Source: Terriglobus roseus (GTDB lineage: Bacteria > Acidobacteriota > Terriglobia > Terriglobales > Acidobacteriaceae). From it: 64,000 nucleotides of DNA. Shown here piece after piece: positions 16,174 to 24,314 of the stretch. The notes beneath the pieces were generated by a model. The model saw nothing but the letters and a program-made list of their open reading frames with translations. It did not search any database and had not been told where the DNA came from. The position numbers and the translations under genes were made by a program. Positions within the stretch are counted from its first letter, which is position 1, and each line of letters begins with the position of its first letter. The DNA is taken from assembly GCF_900102185.1 (NCBI RefSeq), contig NZ_LT629690.1:4278001-4342000 (forward strand), read 5' to 3'.

Positions 16174-17745
16174 ATGCAGAAGAATCTGAACGGCAAAATC
16201 GCGCTCATCATCGCCATCCTGGTGGTGTTTCTATACGGCATCTTCGGTATCCCGCACGGCGGGCTGAAGGAGTCCATCACACGGCGCATTCACCTGGGCC
16301 TGGACCTTCGCGGCGGTACGCACATCGTGTTGCAGGTAAAGACGGCGGAAGCCGTTGCAGCCAGCAGCGACAACGATATGGTGCGCGCGCAGGACGCAGC
16401 CAGCAAGGTGGCTCCCGGAGCACACGCCACCAAGCCTGATCCGTCGCAGCCGGTCATCGTGGTCAGCGGCGTATCGCAGAACAATATGTCTGCGGTTAAG
16501 GACGCGCTGAGCGCGACTGAGTTCTCCGCATACGACCTTGCCTCCACCGCTGATGGTTACAAGATGACCATGAAGCTGGCCGAGGTGAAGGACCTGCGCG
16601 AACGCACGCTGGAGACGTCGATTGAGACGATCCGTAGCCGTGTTGACTCGTTGGGTGTGGCTGAGCCCGTGATCCAGAAGTATGGCTTGGGTGAGGATCA
16701 GATCCTTGTCGAACTGCCAGGCATTGACAATGCCGACCACGTCCGCGATGTGATCCAGTCCACCGCTCGCCTTGAGATTCACGAAGTGACCGGCGGCCCG
16801 TTCACCACGCAGCAGGACGCTCAGATGCAGCTTCAGCCGGACAGCGTTCTGGTGCAGGGCGGCAACGCGCTGGGCGACCAGTCGTGGTGGAGCCTGAAGC
16901 GCATTGCTGTCGTGCAGGGACCGGACTTCCGTGATGCTCGCGCATCGCAGGATGAAGCCGGACGCCCGGACGTTTCGTTTACGCTGACCACCGGCGCAGG
17001 CGACCGCTTCTACGCGTACACCAGCACCAACATTGGCAAGCAGATGGCCATTGTTCTGGACAACAAGGTGCGCGAAGTGGCGAACATCAACGGCGCCATC
17101 CGCGACCAGGGCCAGATCAGCGGCGGTGGATTCACGAAGCAGACAGCAAGCGATCTCTCGCTGATGCTGCGCACGGGTTCGCTGCCTGCGTCGATTGTGT
17201 TCCTGGAGACGCACACCGTCGGACCTTCGCTGGGTGCCACGAGCATTCGTCAGGGCGTGATCGCATCGGTCGTCGGCATGATGGCCGTGATGATCTTCAT
17301 GTTGATCTACTACCGCGGCGCAGGCATCAATGCAGATCTCGCACTGATCCTGAACCTGGTTATCCTGCTGGGCTTCATGGGCTTCACCGGATCGACGCTG
17401 ACACTGCCGGGTATCGCTGGTGTGATCCTCACGATCGGTATGGGCGTCGACTCGAACGTGCTGATCTTTGAGCGCATCCGTGAAGAGATTCGTGCAGGCA
17501 AGAACGCCAGCGCGTCCGTCTTCGGCGGATTCGAACATGCGTGGCAAACCATTCTGGATACTCACGTAACGACCATCGTCTCCGCGCTGATCCTGTTCTT
17601 TGTGGGAACGGGCCCGGTGCGTGGCTTTGCTGTAACGCTGATGTTTGGTCTGTTGGCCAACCTGTTTACGGCTGTGTTCGTTTCGCGAGTGATCTTTGAC
17701 AGCATTCTGCAGCGCAAGACGCGCGGCGAAGCATTGTCGATCTAA
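16174..17745 (+). CDS. secD: protein translocase subunit SecD
   Basis: 523 residues, a normal length. An N-terminal helix is followed by LGLDLRGGTHIVLQV, the SecD hallmark. The large periplasmic P1 region carries LETSIETIRSRVDSLGVAEP and QKYGLGEDQILVELPGID. The C-terminal membrane domain contains GPSLGATSIRQG and GMGVDSNVLIFERIREE, with the Asp used in proton-driven export. SecD with SecF pulls translocated proteins across the inner membrane. No strong ribosome site is visible before ATG 16174. Separated from secF by 33 nt. Confidence 0.96.
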   Translation: MQKNLNGKIALIIAILVVFLYGIFGIPHGGLKESITRRIHLGLDLRGGTHIVLQVKTAEAVAASSDNDMVRAQDAASKVAPGAHATKPDPSQPVIVVSGVSQNNMSAVKDALSATEFSAYDLASTADGYKMTMKLAEVKDLRERTLETSIETIRSRVDSLGVAEPVIQKYGLGEDQILVELPGIDNADHVRDVIQSTARLEIHEVTGGPFTTQQDAQMQLQPDSVLVQGGNALGDQSWWSLKRIAVVQGPDFRDARASQDEAGRPDVSFTLTTGAGDRFYAYTSTNIGKQMAIVLDNKVREVANINGAIRDQGQISGGGFTKQTASDLSLMLRTGSLPASIVFLETHTVGPSLGATSIRQGVIASVVGMMAVMIFMLIYYRGAGINADLALILNLVILLGFMGFTGSTLTLPGIAGVILTIGMGVDSNVLIFERIREEIRAGKNASASVFGGFEHAWQTILDTHVTTIVSALILFFVGTGPVRGFAVTLMFGLLANLFTAVFVSRVIFDSILQRKTRGEALSI

Positions 17746-17778
17746 CGTTTCTGTTTCTGTAGTACCGAGGTTTCGCAA

Positions 17779-18726
17779 GTGGAATTCTTTCGCGATAGCA
17801 ACATCGACTGGCTCAGCAAGAAGTGGTTGTTTCTTGGCTTCTCGCTGATCTTCTCCGTGGCGGGCGTGCTGAGCATGCTGTTCTGGCACCACATTCCCGT
17901 GGGCATTGACTTCAAGGGCGGCACGCAGGTGCGCGTGTCGTTTCCGCAGCAGCCTAATGAAGAGCATCTGCGCACGGCGATGGACCGCGCCGGCATTCAC
18001 GATGCCAGCATCCAGCGCCTGAACGGCGCCAATGGCTACGAGGCTGTGATCACGCTGCCGGAGACGAGCGACAGCAACTCTGACTCGGCTCGTGCGACTG
18101 TGGTCAAGGCTCTGGCCACCAACTACACCGACTCCACCAGCAAGGTGGAAGATGCATATACCGTGGGACCCACGGCTGGTAAGCAGCTTACGCGTCAGGC
18201 AGGCTGGGCCATTCTGTGGTCGCTGCTGGGCATGCTGGCGTACCTGTGGTTCCGCTTTGAGTTCATCTACGGTGCAGCGGCTGTGATCGCGGTCTTCCAT
18301 GACACGTTGATCACCATCGGCGCGTTCTCACTGACGAATCAGGAAATCACGCTGACGGTCATCGCTGCCATCCTGACGCTGGTGGGTTACTCCATGAACG
18401 ATACGATCGTGGTTTTCGACCGTATCCGCGAGAACCTGCAGTTGATGCGTCGCGCCACGTTGAGCGAAGTGGTGAACAAGAGCATCAATCAGACGCTGTC
18501 GCGAACCCTGCTGACGTCAGGACTGACGTTCCTCACGGTGCTGGCGCTGTACCTGTTCGGCGGCGAAGTGCTGCACGGCTTCTCATTCGCGCTGGTCATC
18601 GGCATCCTGATCGGTACGTACTCGTCCATCGCGGTGGCGGCGCCCATGTTGGTGGCCTACACCGACTGGCGCTCCAGCAAGGGCAAGAGCACTGGCCTTC
18701 AGGCAGGACGCAAGGCTACGGCTTAA
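17779..18726 (+). CDS. secF: protein translocase subunit SecF
   Basis: 315 residues starting at GTG 17779, with GAGG 9 nt upstream. HIPVGIDFKGGTQVRVSF is the SecF P1 motif. The membrane part has LTLVGYSMNDTIVVFDRIREN and ends with SRTLLTSGLTFLTVLALYLF and GILIGTYSSIAVAAP, all standard. It forms the SecDF complex with the upstream product and closes the yajC-secD-secF operon before a terminator. Confidence 0.96.
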   Translation: MEFFRDSNIDWLSKKWLFLGFSLIFSVAGVLSMLFWHHIPVGIDFKGGTQVRVSFPQQPNEEHLRTAMDRAGIHDASIQRLNGANGYEAVITLPETSDSNSDSARATVVKALATNYTDSTSKVEDAYTVGPTAGKQLTRQAGWAILWSLLGMLAYLWFRFEFIYGAAAVIAVFHDTLITIGAFSLTNQEITLTVIAAILTLVGYSMNDTIVVFDRIRENLQLMRRATLSEVVNKSINQTLSRTLLTSGLTFLTVLALYLFGGEVLHGFSFALVIGILIGTYSSIAVAAPMLVAYTDWRSSKGKSTGLQAGRKATA

Positions 18727-18749
18727 TCCTGTCTTGCAATGCTTTACGG

Positions 18750-18780
18750 AAACGGACGCCGAGGCGTCCGTTTTCTGTTT
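18750..18780 (+). terminator. terminator after secF
   Basis: AAACGGACGC (18750-18759) and GCGTCCGTTT (18764-18773) form a perfect 10-bp stem with a 4-nt loop, followed by TCTGTTTTCG. It lies 24 nt after the secF stop. Confidence 0.85.
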
Positions 18781-18808
18781 TCGTAGGACATGCGATACGC
18801 TCCCTTGC

Positions 18809-19750
18809 ATGCGTCGTTCCGTTTTTGTCCTTATTGCGCTGCACGTCGGACTTGTACCGCTCATGTCTGCGCAAAAGCAGGCTTGTCTCGCAATGGATAT
18901 GCAGGAACAGAGACAGACTGCGGGATTCACTCTAAGAACATTTCTCAATGATGATTCGGAGGACTCCTGCTTTCAGATCTTGCGCAACCGTCGAGTAATC
19001 CACCAGGAAATAAATCATGAGGGTTTTCGCTACACGCTCGGCCAGAAGGCTGTGCCTGAAGTGGGCGTGCCTGCGATTCCCGATGGCACTGACTTAACCG
19101 GCAGTGGTCATCCCGACATGATTGTGACTCTCAATACGCGAGGCGCGCATTGCTGTCTGACGGTGATGGTGTACGAGTTGAAGGATGTACCGAAACGCAT
19201 TGCGAAGTTCGAAGTGACGGATACGGAATACCCTTACTTCGAACGTGGCGGCAATGGCTTCTATCGCTTTCACGCACAGGATTGGTCGCTGGCGTATTGG
19301 CCCTCAAGCTTTGCTGGCTCTCCAAGTGCTTCGGTTATCTTGCGTTACACAAGCCGTGGGTATCACCTTGATCTGGATGCGATGCGAGCTCCCATGCCGT
19401 CTGAGCAGGATGTGGAGAAGGCTCGAACTGATGCCAAGGAATTGTTTGCCAATTTCGGAGCCTCGGAGTCAGGCATCTTCTGGTATTGGGTGATGCAGTG
19501 GATTTACAGCGGGCACGATGACTTAGCTTGGAATTTTGTGGATGAGCAATGGCCGGCGAACGTTCCGGGCAAGGAGGAATGGACCGGGAACTTTTGCGCC
19601 ATGCTGGCCGATAGCCCGTATTGGGCTGATCTGCAACCCTTTGTGACCCACGCACCGGCCACCTGCATTTCAGCTGCAGAGGATGAGTTGCGCCAGGTGA
19701 AGGTCATCCCGAGCGGTTCAATAAAGCCGAATCTATTGCGAACGCCGTAA
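18809..19750 (+). CDS. exported protein of unknown function with a VCBS/FG-GAP-like motif
   Basis: 313 residues from ATG 18809, where the product starts with a Sec signal peptide (SVFVLIALHVGLVPLMSAQ). Frame continuity to 18734 is upstream sequence overlapping the secF terminator. The mature protein has IPDGTDLTGSGHPDMIVT, resembling an FG-GAP/VCBS calcium-binding turn, followed by GAHCCLTVMVYEL. The C-terminal part is Trp-rich (FWYWVMQWIYSGHDDLAW). There are several Cys, so disulfides are possible in the periplasm. I do not recognise the family. It stands alone between secF and the TonB gene. Confidence 0.65.
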   Translation: MRRSVFVLIALHVGLVPLMSAQKQACLAMDMQEQRQTAGFTLRTFLNDDSEDSCFQILRNRRVIHQEINHEGFRYTLGQKAVPEVGVPAIPDGTDLTGSGHPDMIVTLNTRGAHCCLTVMVYELKDVPKRIAKFEVTDTEYPYFERGGNGFYRFHAQDWSLAYWPSSFAGSPSASVILRYTSRGYHLDLDAMRAPMPSEQDVEKARTDAKELFANFGASESGIFWYWVMQWIYSGHDDLAWNFVDEQWPANVPGKEEWTGNFCAMLADSPYWADLQPFVTHAPATCISAAEDELRQVKVIPSGSIKPNLLRTP

Positions 19751-19792
19751 AACGGCAACGCTTGCAGGAATTCCGTGTCTGTACGCTTATAG

Positions 19793-21451
19793 ATGGGTAA
19801 TTCGTCCATCCCCAAGGAAGGGTTTACGCCGAGAATGCTTCAGCCGTCGCAACTTGAGGATGTGTCCGTCCGTTACGCGGATGAGATCGCGGAGATGTCC
19901 GAGTTTTTCACCACAGCCGGTATCGCTGTGGAAAAGCCCCAAGCGCTGGCGCAGGTAGCCGGTCGGTTGCGTGAGGATCGTGGGTTTCATCGTGACCTGA
20001 CGTCGCATGTGTGGGTCATGCTGCATCGCCGCGGTAGTGCGGTTCGTTATGGCGAAACGCTGGGCGTGATCGCGCTGGCAGCGGCTGGCAAGCGGTTGGC
20101 TGCAGAGGCCGATGAGAACGTGGCGCATGATCTTCTGCGCTTTGTTATGGAAGCGCATGACGAGTTGAACCCACCAACTGGCCGCGCTACGACTTCCCTC
20201 CCGCCTTCGCCTGTCGTTGCGCCGATTATTCCAGCGGAGACCTTGAAGGAAGATATTGCGGAAGAATCCACAGTTCCCGCTCCGACTGTGGTTAACATTC
20301 CACGAATTGCGCCCATTGCTCAGTCCCCTGCTGTTGTCGCGGCAAATCGCACCGAGAAAGAAGCGTTACCCACTTTTCCTGAGGCTGTTGAAAAGCCGTC
20401 GGCAAGGCCCGTGTTGGACACGCCGATTCGGTTTTCACGAGTGGATGTGGAGCCTGCCGACGAACCCCGGCGCAAATCCTTTGTGTGGGCTGGCCTGGCG
20501 GCTGTACTTCTGCTGACCGCGTTGGCCGGATGGTGGTTCTATCGCAACACTTCCGCCGCGCCTGAGGCTGTTGCGGCTCCCGCTCCGGTGGTTGAGGGGA
20601 ATGCCACTCCGACGCCTGCGCCCGAAGCGCCGGTTGTGACGCAGTCTGTGCCGGAAACGCGTGCCGCAGAACAACCCTCAATGACCATTGCGCCGATCAA
20701 GCCTTCGGCAGCGCCGAAGGGCAGCCGTCCGTCACGTGCTGCGGTGCCTTCGCATCATCAGGCTGTTCCTCCGCGACAGACGTATGCGGCACCTTCTTCC
20801 GCGAGCGCTGCTCCGTCCGGTTCCCAGCAGGTGGCTGCCGTTACGCCTCCCCCGATGGGCGTTTCGCGTCCTCCTGCGGCAGCGTCTGCACCGACTACGT
20901 CTTCGCCTGCGCCCATCGTACGGTCCCCTGCAAGTGCGTCGAAGCCAGCGGCCCCCACAACCGTTTCCCCCGGCGTCCTGTCGAAGCAGCTTGACCGCCC
21001 TGGTCTAACGCCGGAGCAGGAAGCCGAGTTCGATAACACGGGGCGTCGCTACCCGCATCTGTTGCGCCGCACTCCGCTGAACAACAACGACGTCTTGATG
21101 GCGAAGGCCAATGTGCCGCCTCTTAATGCAGCGAATACCGTGGCAGTGTCAGCGCCGACAGGAACGGTGCGGCCCACGTCGCTGGGAGTGATGTCCTCAA
21201 ACCTCATCTACAGCCCGGCGGCCGCTTATCCCCCTGCGGCCTCGGCCGCGCATGTGGCGGGTGCGGTCAAGGTGGAGGCTGTGGTGGACAAATCCGGCAA
21301 TGTGGCCGCCGCGCGTGTGATCAGCGGTCCGCCGCAGCTTCGTGATGCCGCATTGAACGCAGTGCAGCAGTGGCGCTACAAGCCTTATGTGCTGGGTGGC
21401 AAGGCTCGCCAGTTCACTACACAGGCGCTGATGGAGTTTGAACTCCAATAA
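19793..21451 (+). CDS. TonB-family energy transducer with large cytoplasmic N-terminal region
   Basis: 552 residues as read from ATG 19793, but ATG 19835, with GGAAGGG about 12 nt upstream, is a real alternative. Residues 1-130 are a helical soluble domain without recognised homology. Residues 130-225 are a linker. One membrane helix (FVWAGLAAVLLLTALAGWWF) lies at about 229-248. A Pro/Ala/Ser-rich periplasmic span follows (250-440), then a C-terminal TonB domain (about 470-552) with AGAVKVEAVVDKSGNVAAARV, LRDAALNAVQQWRYKPY and the final beta strand. The TonB end should contact outer-membrane receptors such as the one at 60143-63793. No exbB/exbD is present here. TonB usually has only a short cytoplasmic N-terminus, so this topology is unusual. 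Confidence 0.82.
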   Translation: MGNSSIPKEGFTPRMLQPSQLEDVSVRYADEIAEMSEFFTTAGIAVEKPQALAQVAGRLREDRGFHRDLTSHVWVMLHRRGSAVRYGETLGVIALAAAGKRLAAEADENVAHDLLRFVMEAHDELNPPTGRATTSLPPSPVVAPIIPAETLKEDIAEESTVPAPTVVNIPRIAPIAQSPAVVAANRTEKEALPTFPEAVEKPSARPVLDTPIRFSRVDVEPADEPRRKSFVWAGLAAVLLLTALAGWWFYRNTSAAPEAVAAPAPVVEGNATPTPAPEAPVVTQSVPETRAAEQPSMTIAPIKPSAAPKGSRPSRAAVPSHHQAVPPRQTYAAPSSASAAPSGSQQVAAVTPPPMGVSRPPAAASAPTTSSPAPIVRSPASASKPAAPTTVSPGVLSKQLDRPGLTPEQEAEFDNTGRRYPHLLRRTPLNNNDVLMAKANVPPLNAANTVAVSAPTGTVRPTSLGVMSSNLIYSPAAAYPPAASAAHVAGAVKVEAVVDKSGNVAAARVISGPPQLRDAALNAVQQWRYKPYVLGGKARQFTTQALMEFELQ

Positions 21452-21462
21452 GGTTGGAACGG

Positions 21463-22434
21463 CTAAATCGTGACGACCATGCGCGGCTCGCCGGGTGCCT
21501 GCCATGCTTCGGCAATCTTCTCCAGCGGTAGAGTTGCTATGGCGATTTGAAATGCGCCCTCCGCCGCGCCTTCGAAGACGTGCGCAATGCCTTCCATCAG
21601 CTTGTTCATCGGAACCGATTTCAAGCCGCTTCCCATGAGCTCGATTGCGGAAGAACGCAACGCGGCTGCGGGCAGATCAATGCTGTTTTCGCCTGAGGCA
21701 GAGCCAATCTGTACAAAGCGAACGCGGTGACCATCTTCCACGTTGCGCGCAACTGACGCGATGATGGCGCGTGCGCTGCCGCCCCACAGATAATCCAGCA
21801 CCACGTCGATATCGTTGCGGAAATGTGGTTTTAACGCCTGTTCGAATGCGTCTGCGCCTTCGGGATGATCGGCGTCGATGGTGAATGGGATCGCCTCATC
21901 CGCGCCCAATTTGCGGAGCGCCTCCAGCTTTTCCGCGTTGCGACCACTGACCAGAATTCGTCCAGCGCCAAGATACTTCGCGATCTGTACGGCCATGCTG
22001 CCTGCGGAACCGGTGGCGCCGTTGATCAGCACTGTTTCGCCGCGGACGAACTTTGCGCGTTCCACTAACGCGGCCCATGCGGACATACCGGGATTCGCGA
22101 TCGCCGCGGCGGTCACGTCGTCCAAGCCATCGGGGAGTGGGATACAGAGCTTTTGGTCTACCAACGACTGTTCCGCAAGTGCGCCGAACGGTGTTTCCGG
22201 GAGGGCGAAATAGACGCGTCGACCATCCTGCGTGGTGCCTGTGCCATCCACGCCGGGGACCGAGGGAAACACGCCCTCAGAACTGTAGTGAGCGCCGGAG
22301 GAGCGCATCTTGCTGAGGTGGCTCAGGGCCGATGCGCTTACGTTCACAACCACTTTGCCGTCAGTGGCTTCCGGCTTACGGAATTCGCCGAAGACGGGAG
22401 GTGCACCTGCTGCTGGAATGATGGCTGATTTCAT
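21463..22434 (-). CDS. quinone oxidoreductase / MDR-family NAD(P)-dependent reductase
   Basis: 323 residues from ATG 22434; a GTG at 22452 is the longer option. GVFPSVPGVDGTG and AIANPGMSAWAAL are typical of medium-chain dehydrogenases. The NAD(P) Rossmann loop is VLINGATGSAGSMAVQIAKYLGA (about residues 140-162). The catalytic-zinc ligands of alcohol dehydrogenases are absent, which suggests a quinone or enone reductase. Divergently transcribed from an azoreductase-like gene, and ends 11 nt from the convergent TonB gene. The substrate is unknown. Confidence 0.85.
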   Translation of the reverse strand: MKSAIIPAAGAPPVFGEFRKPEATDGKVVVNVSASALSHLSKMRSSGAHYSSEGVFPSVPGVDGTGTTQDGRRVYFALPETPFGALAEQSLVDQKLCIPLPDGLDDVTAAAIANPGMSAWAALVERAKFVRGETVLINGATGSAGSMAVQIAKYLGAGRILVSGRNAEKLEALRKLGADEAIPFTIDADHPEGADAFEQALKPHFRNDIDVVLDYLWGGSARAIIASVARNVEDGHRVRFVQIGSASGENSIDLPAAALRSSAIELMGSGLKSVPMNKLMEGIAHVFEGAAEGAFQIAIATLPLEKIAEAWQAPGEPRMVVTI

Positions 22435-22613
22435 GGTGTTCTTGATCCTCACGATTACGGGCGATGTAAGGTTTGGATGCCGCCGAGGTGTGGCGCGACG
22501 CGGCGAGGCTTGTCATGGAAAATTCTCTTTCATGCCGAATCCTTCGATATAGAAATGTCATCAGAAAGAGCGCACGATCAGAATCCATTTCTCGTTTCGG
22601 AGATTTTTCGCAC

Positions 22614-23240
22614 ATGGCATCGCTATTGAAGATTGACGTCAGCCCACGCGGCGGCTACTCGTATTCGCGTCAGCTTGGACAAACATTTGTGGAAGGCTGG
22701 CAGGCAGCGCATGCGGGCGGCACCGTGGTGGAGCGCGATCTGGCGAAGAATCAGCCCACGTTTCTGGACCTGCCGTGGATTGCCGGCGCATTCACGCCGC
22801 CCGATCAGCACTCGGACGAGAGCAAGGCTGCGCTGAAGGTCTCGAATGAGATCATTGCCGAAGTGCAGGCTGCAGATCACATCCTGATCACCACGCCCAT
22901 GTACAACTTCCAGATTCCTGCTGTTCTGAAGGCGTGGATTGATCACCTGGTGCGCGTTGGCGTTACGGTGAACTACACGGAGAGCGGTCCCGTGGGCACG
23001 CTGCTGGGCAAGAAGGTTACTGTCATTGTGGCCAGCGCGGGTGCATATCCCAAGGGCGAGCCCAGCGAAGCGTACGACCACCTGACGCCGTACCTGAAGC
23101 ACATCCTGGGCTTCATCGGCCTGACCGATGTGACGTTCCTGGCGGCTGGCGGCGCATCTGGCATCCAGTACGGCAAGATCAGCGAAGAGGATTGGAAGAA
23201 GCCGTTTGTAGAAAAGGCAAAGGAACTGGCCAAGGCGTAA
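22614..23240 (+). CDS. FMN-dependent NADH:quinone reductase / azoreductase
   Basis: 208 residues from ATG 22614; the frame continues upstream but the homology starts at ASLLKIDVSPRGGYSYSR. Flavodoxin-fold signatures are present: SPR-SYS near the FMN phosphate site, ITTPMYNFQIPAVLKAWID and VIVASAGAYPKG. AzoR-type enzymes reduce quinones and azo compounds in two-electron steps with NADH, protecting against electrophile stress. It is transcribed away from the quinone oxidoreductase, so the two may share a regulator. No regulator gene is adjacent. Confidence 0.92.
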   Translation: MASLLKIDVSPRGGYSYSRQLGQTFVEGWQAAHAGGTVVERDLAKNQPTFLDLPWIAGAFTPPDQHSDESKAALKVSNEIIAEVQAADHILITTPMYNFQIPAVLKAWIDHLVRVGVTVNYTESGPVGTLLGKKVTVIVASAGAYPKGEPSEAYDHLTPYLKHILGFIGLTDVTFLAAGGASGIQYGKISEEDWKKPFVEKAKELAKA

Positions 23241-23257
23241 TCCTTCATCCAAGAACG

Positions 23258-23300
23258 AAAAGCTAAGCGAGGAGATTGTTTGTCTTCGCTTAGCTTTTTT
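23258..23300. terminator. bidirectional terminator between azoreductase and HExxH protein genes
   Basis: AAAAGCTAAGCGA (23258-23270) pairs perfectly with TCGCTTAGCTTTT (23286-23298) around a 15-nt loop. T6 follows on the + strand; on the minus strand the left arm reads into TTTT. It overlaps the 3' end of the convergent gene (stop at 23290). Confidence 0.85.
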
Positions 23301-24204
23301 GTTGGTAGAGCGCTTTAACGGCGGAGAAGCGCCTCTGCACAGTCGGTGAGCTCATCGGCTCGATCGAAAGGATCGTTTGTTCCTGCGTACGCAAAGTGAT
23401 GCGATACGGTTCGTGCAGCACTTGGGTAAGGTGATACAGGGCGACCAGTTCGGCTGAGTCGTCGTACCAGTTTTTACTGCCATACAAAGAAGCAAATGGT
23501 GAGGACTGAAGCGCCTTATAGGTGTCCTGGGCGTTGTCCATGCTGCCGGGCGTACCGGTGCGAAAACATGCCCCCTCTAGAAATGGCGACCGATAAGGAG
23601 GATTCACTGTGAGTGAGTCATTCCAGATGTCTGCTGCAAGAGATCGCGGTGTCGTATAAGCGGCTGTTGATTGAACAGGCGGGATGCCGTCCACCACGTG
23701 CATCGCCTCATGCAAAAGAACGTACAACACCGCATCCTGCGAGCCCGCCTCTATCGCGATCGTCTCCCCTGACGTGGATGCTCGATAGCAACCCTGTTCC
23801 TTGCGCGTGAAGAAGGCGGATACGGTTTCGTCGAGTACAGATGCGTGAATGACAATGTCGTAGATTGTTCCCGACGGCGTCGCCAATGGAATTGTCATTC
23901 CATTGGTGACACGCCCCTCTACAAAGCTGATGGACCGTACATGGGCGGCGAGGGCATTCGTTTCGAATGCTGGAAGTGCAGCCAATGCTTTGATGACCTT
24001 GTCACGCTCTGCAACAGACAAGGTATGGGGCTCCAAGTGCGCACGAATGGGCCGCAGTACAGAGGCAGGCGTCTCCACAATCCTCTGTTCTAAGGGGATG
24101 GTCGTATCGATTGTCGTGGATTCGTTCTGCGCATGTAGCCCGGAGCCAGTCAGGCAGCACGCGAGCAATATGCCCAGGAAGAAAGTCCTGCCCCGGATCC
24201 GCAT
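23290..24204 (-). CDS. exported putative zinc metalloprotein with HExxH motif
   Basis: 304 residues. A signal peptide (FFLGILLACCLTGSGLHAQ) is followed by a soluble domain. LYVLLHEAMHVVDG (about residues 160-173) is a classical HExxH zinc motif, and DDSAELVALYHLT about 85 residues later offers a Glu as a third ligand, as in gluzincins. I do not recognise the family and the overall length is unusual for known peptidases. It stands alone, divergent from htpG. Peptidase activity is inferred only from the motif. Confidence 0.72.
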   Translation of the reverse strand: MRIRGRTFFLGILLACCLTGSGLHAQNESTTIDTTIPLEQRIVETPASVLRPIRAHLEPHTLSVAERDKVIKALAALPAFETNALAAHVRSISFVEGRVTNGMTIPLATPSGTIYDIVIHASVLDETVSAFFTRKEQGCYRASTSGETIAIEAGSQDAVLYVLLHEAMHVVDGIPPVQSTAAYTTPRSLAADIWNDSLTVNPPYRSPFLEGACFRTGTPGSMDNAQDTYKALQSSPFASLYGSKNWYDDSAELVALYHLTQVLHEPYRITLRTQEQTILSIEPMSSPTVQRRFSAVKALYQQKS

Positions 24205-24250
24205 GGTGGGAATCTTACAGGAGCCGACCGACCCCGCGAGAAGCCGCTAA

Positions 24251-24304
24251 AAACGATCGTCGTTTGTTGAACTCTTCATTCCTTCATTGAAGTTTGGCGA
24301 TAAT
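24251..24304 (+). promoter_or_regulatory. htpG upstream region: palindrome and -10-like box
   Basis: AAACGA-TCG-TCGTTT (24251-24265) is a perfect 15-nt inverted repeat. Downstream, GATAAT (24299-24304) lies only 10 nt before the htpG ATG, implying a very short leader if used. No CIRCE element (TTAGCACTC-N9-GAGTGCTAA) is seen. Confidence 0.35.
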
Positions 24305-24314
24305 AGTCGGTGCC

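Noticed and set aside
16231-18300. 689-residue minus-strand frame over secD/secF
   Set aside because: It is antisense to two certain genes, His/Arg/Gln-rich as expected of a shadow frame, and has no known motif.
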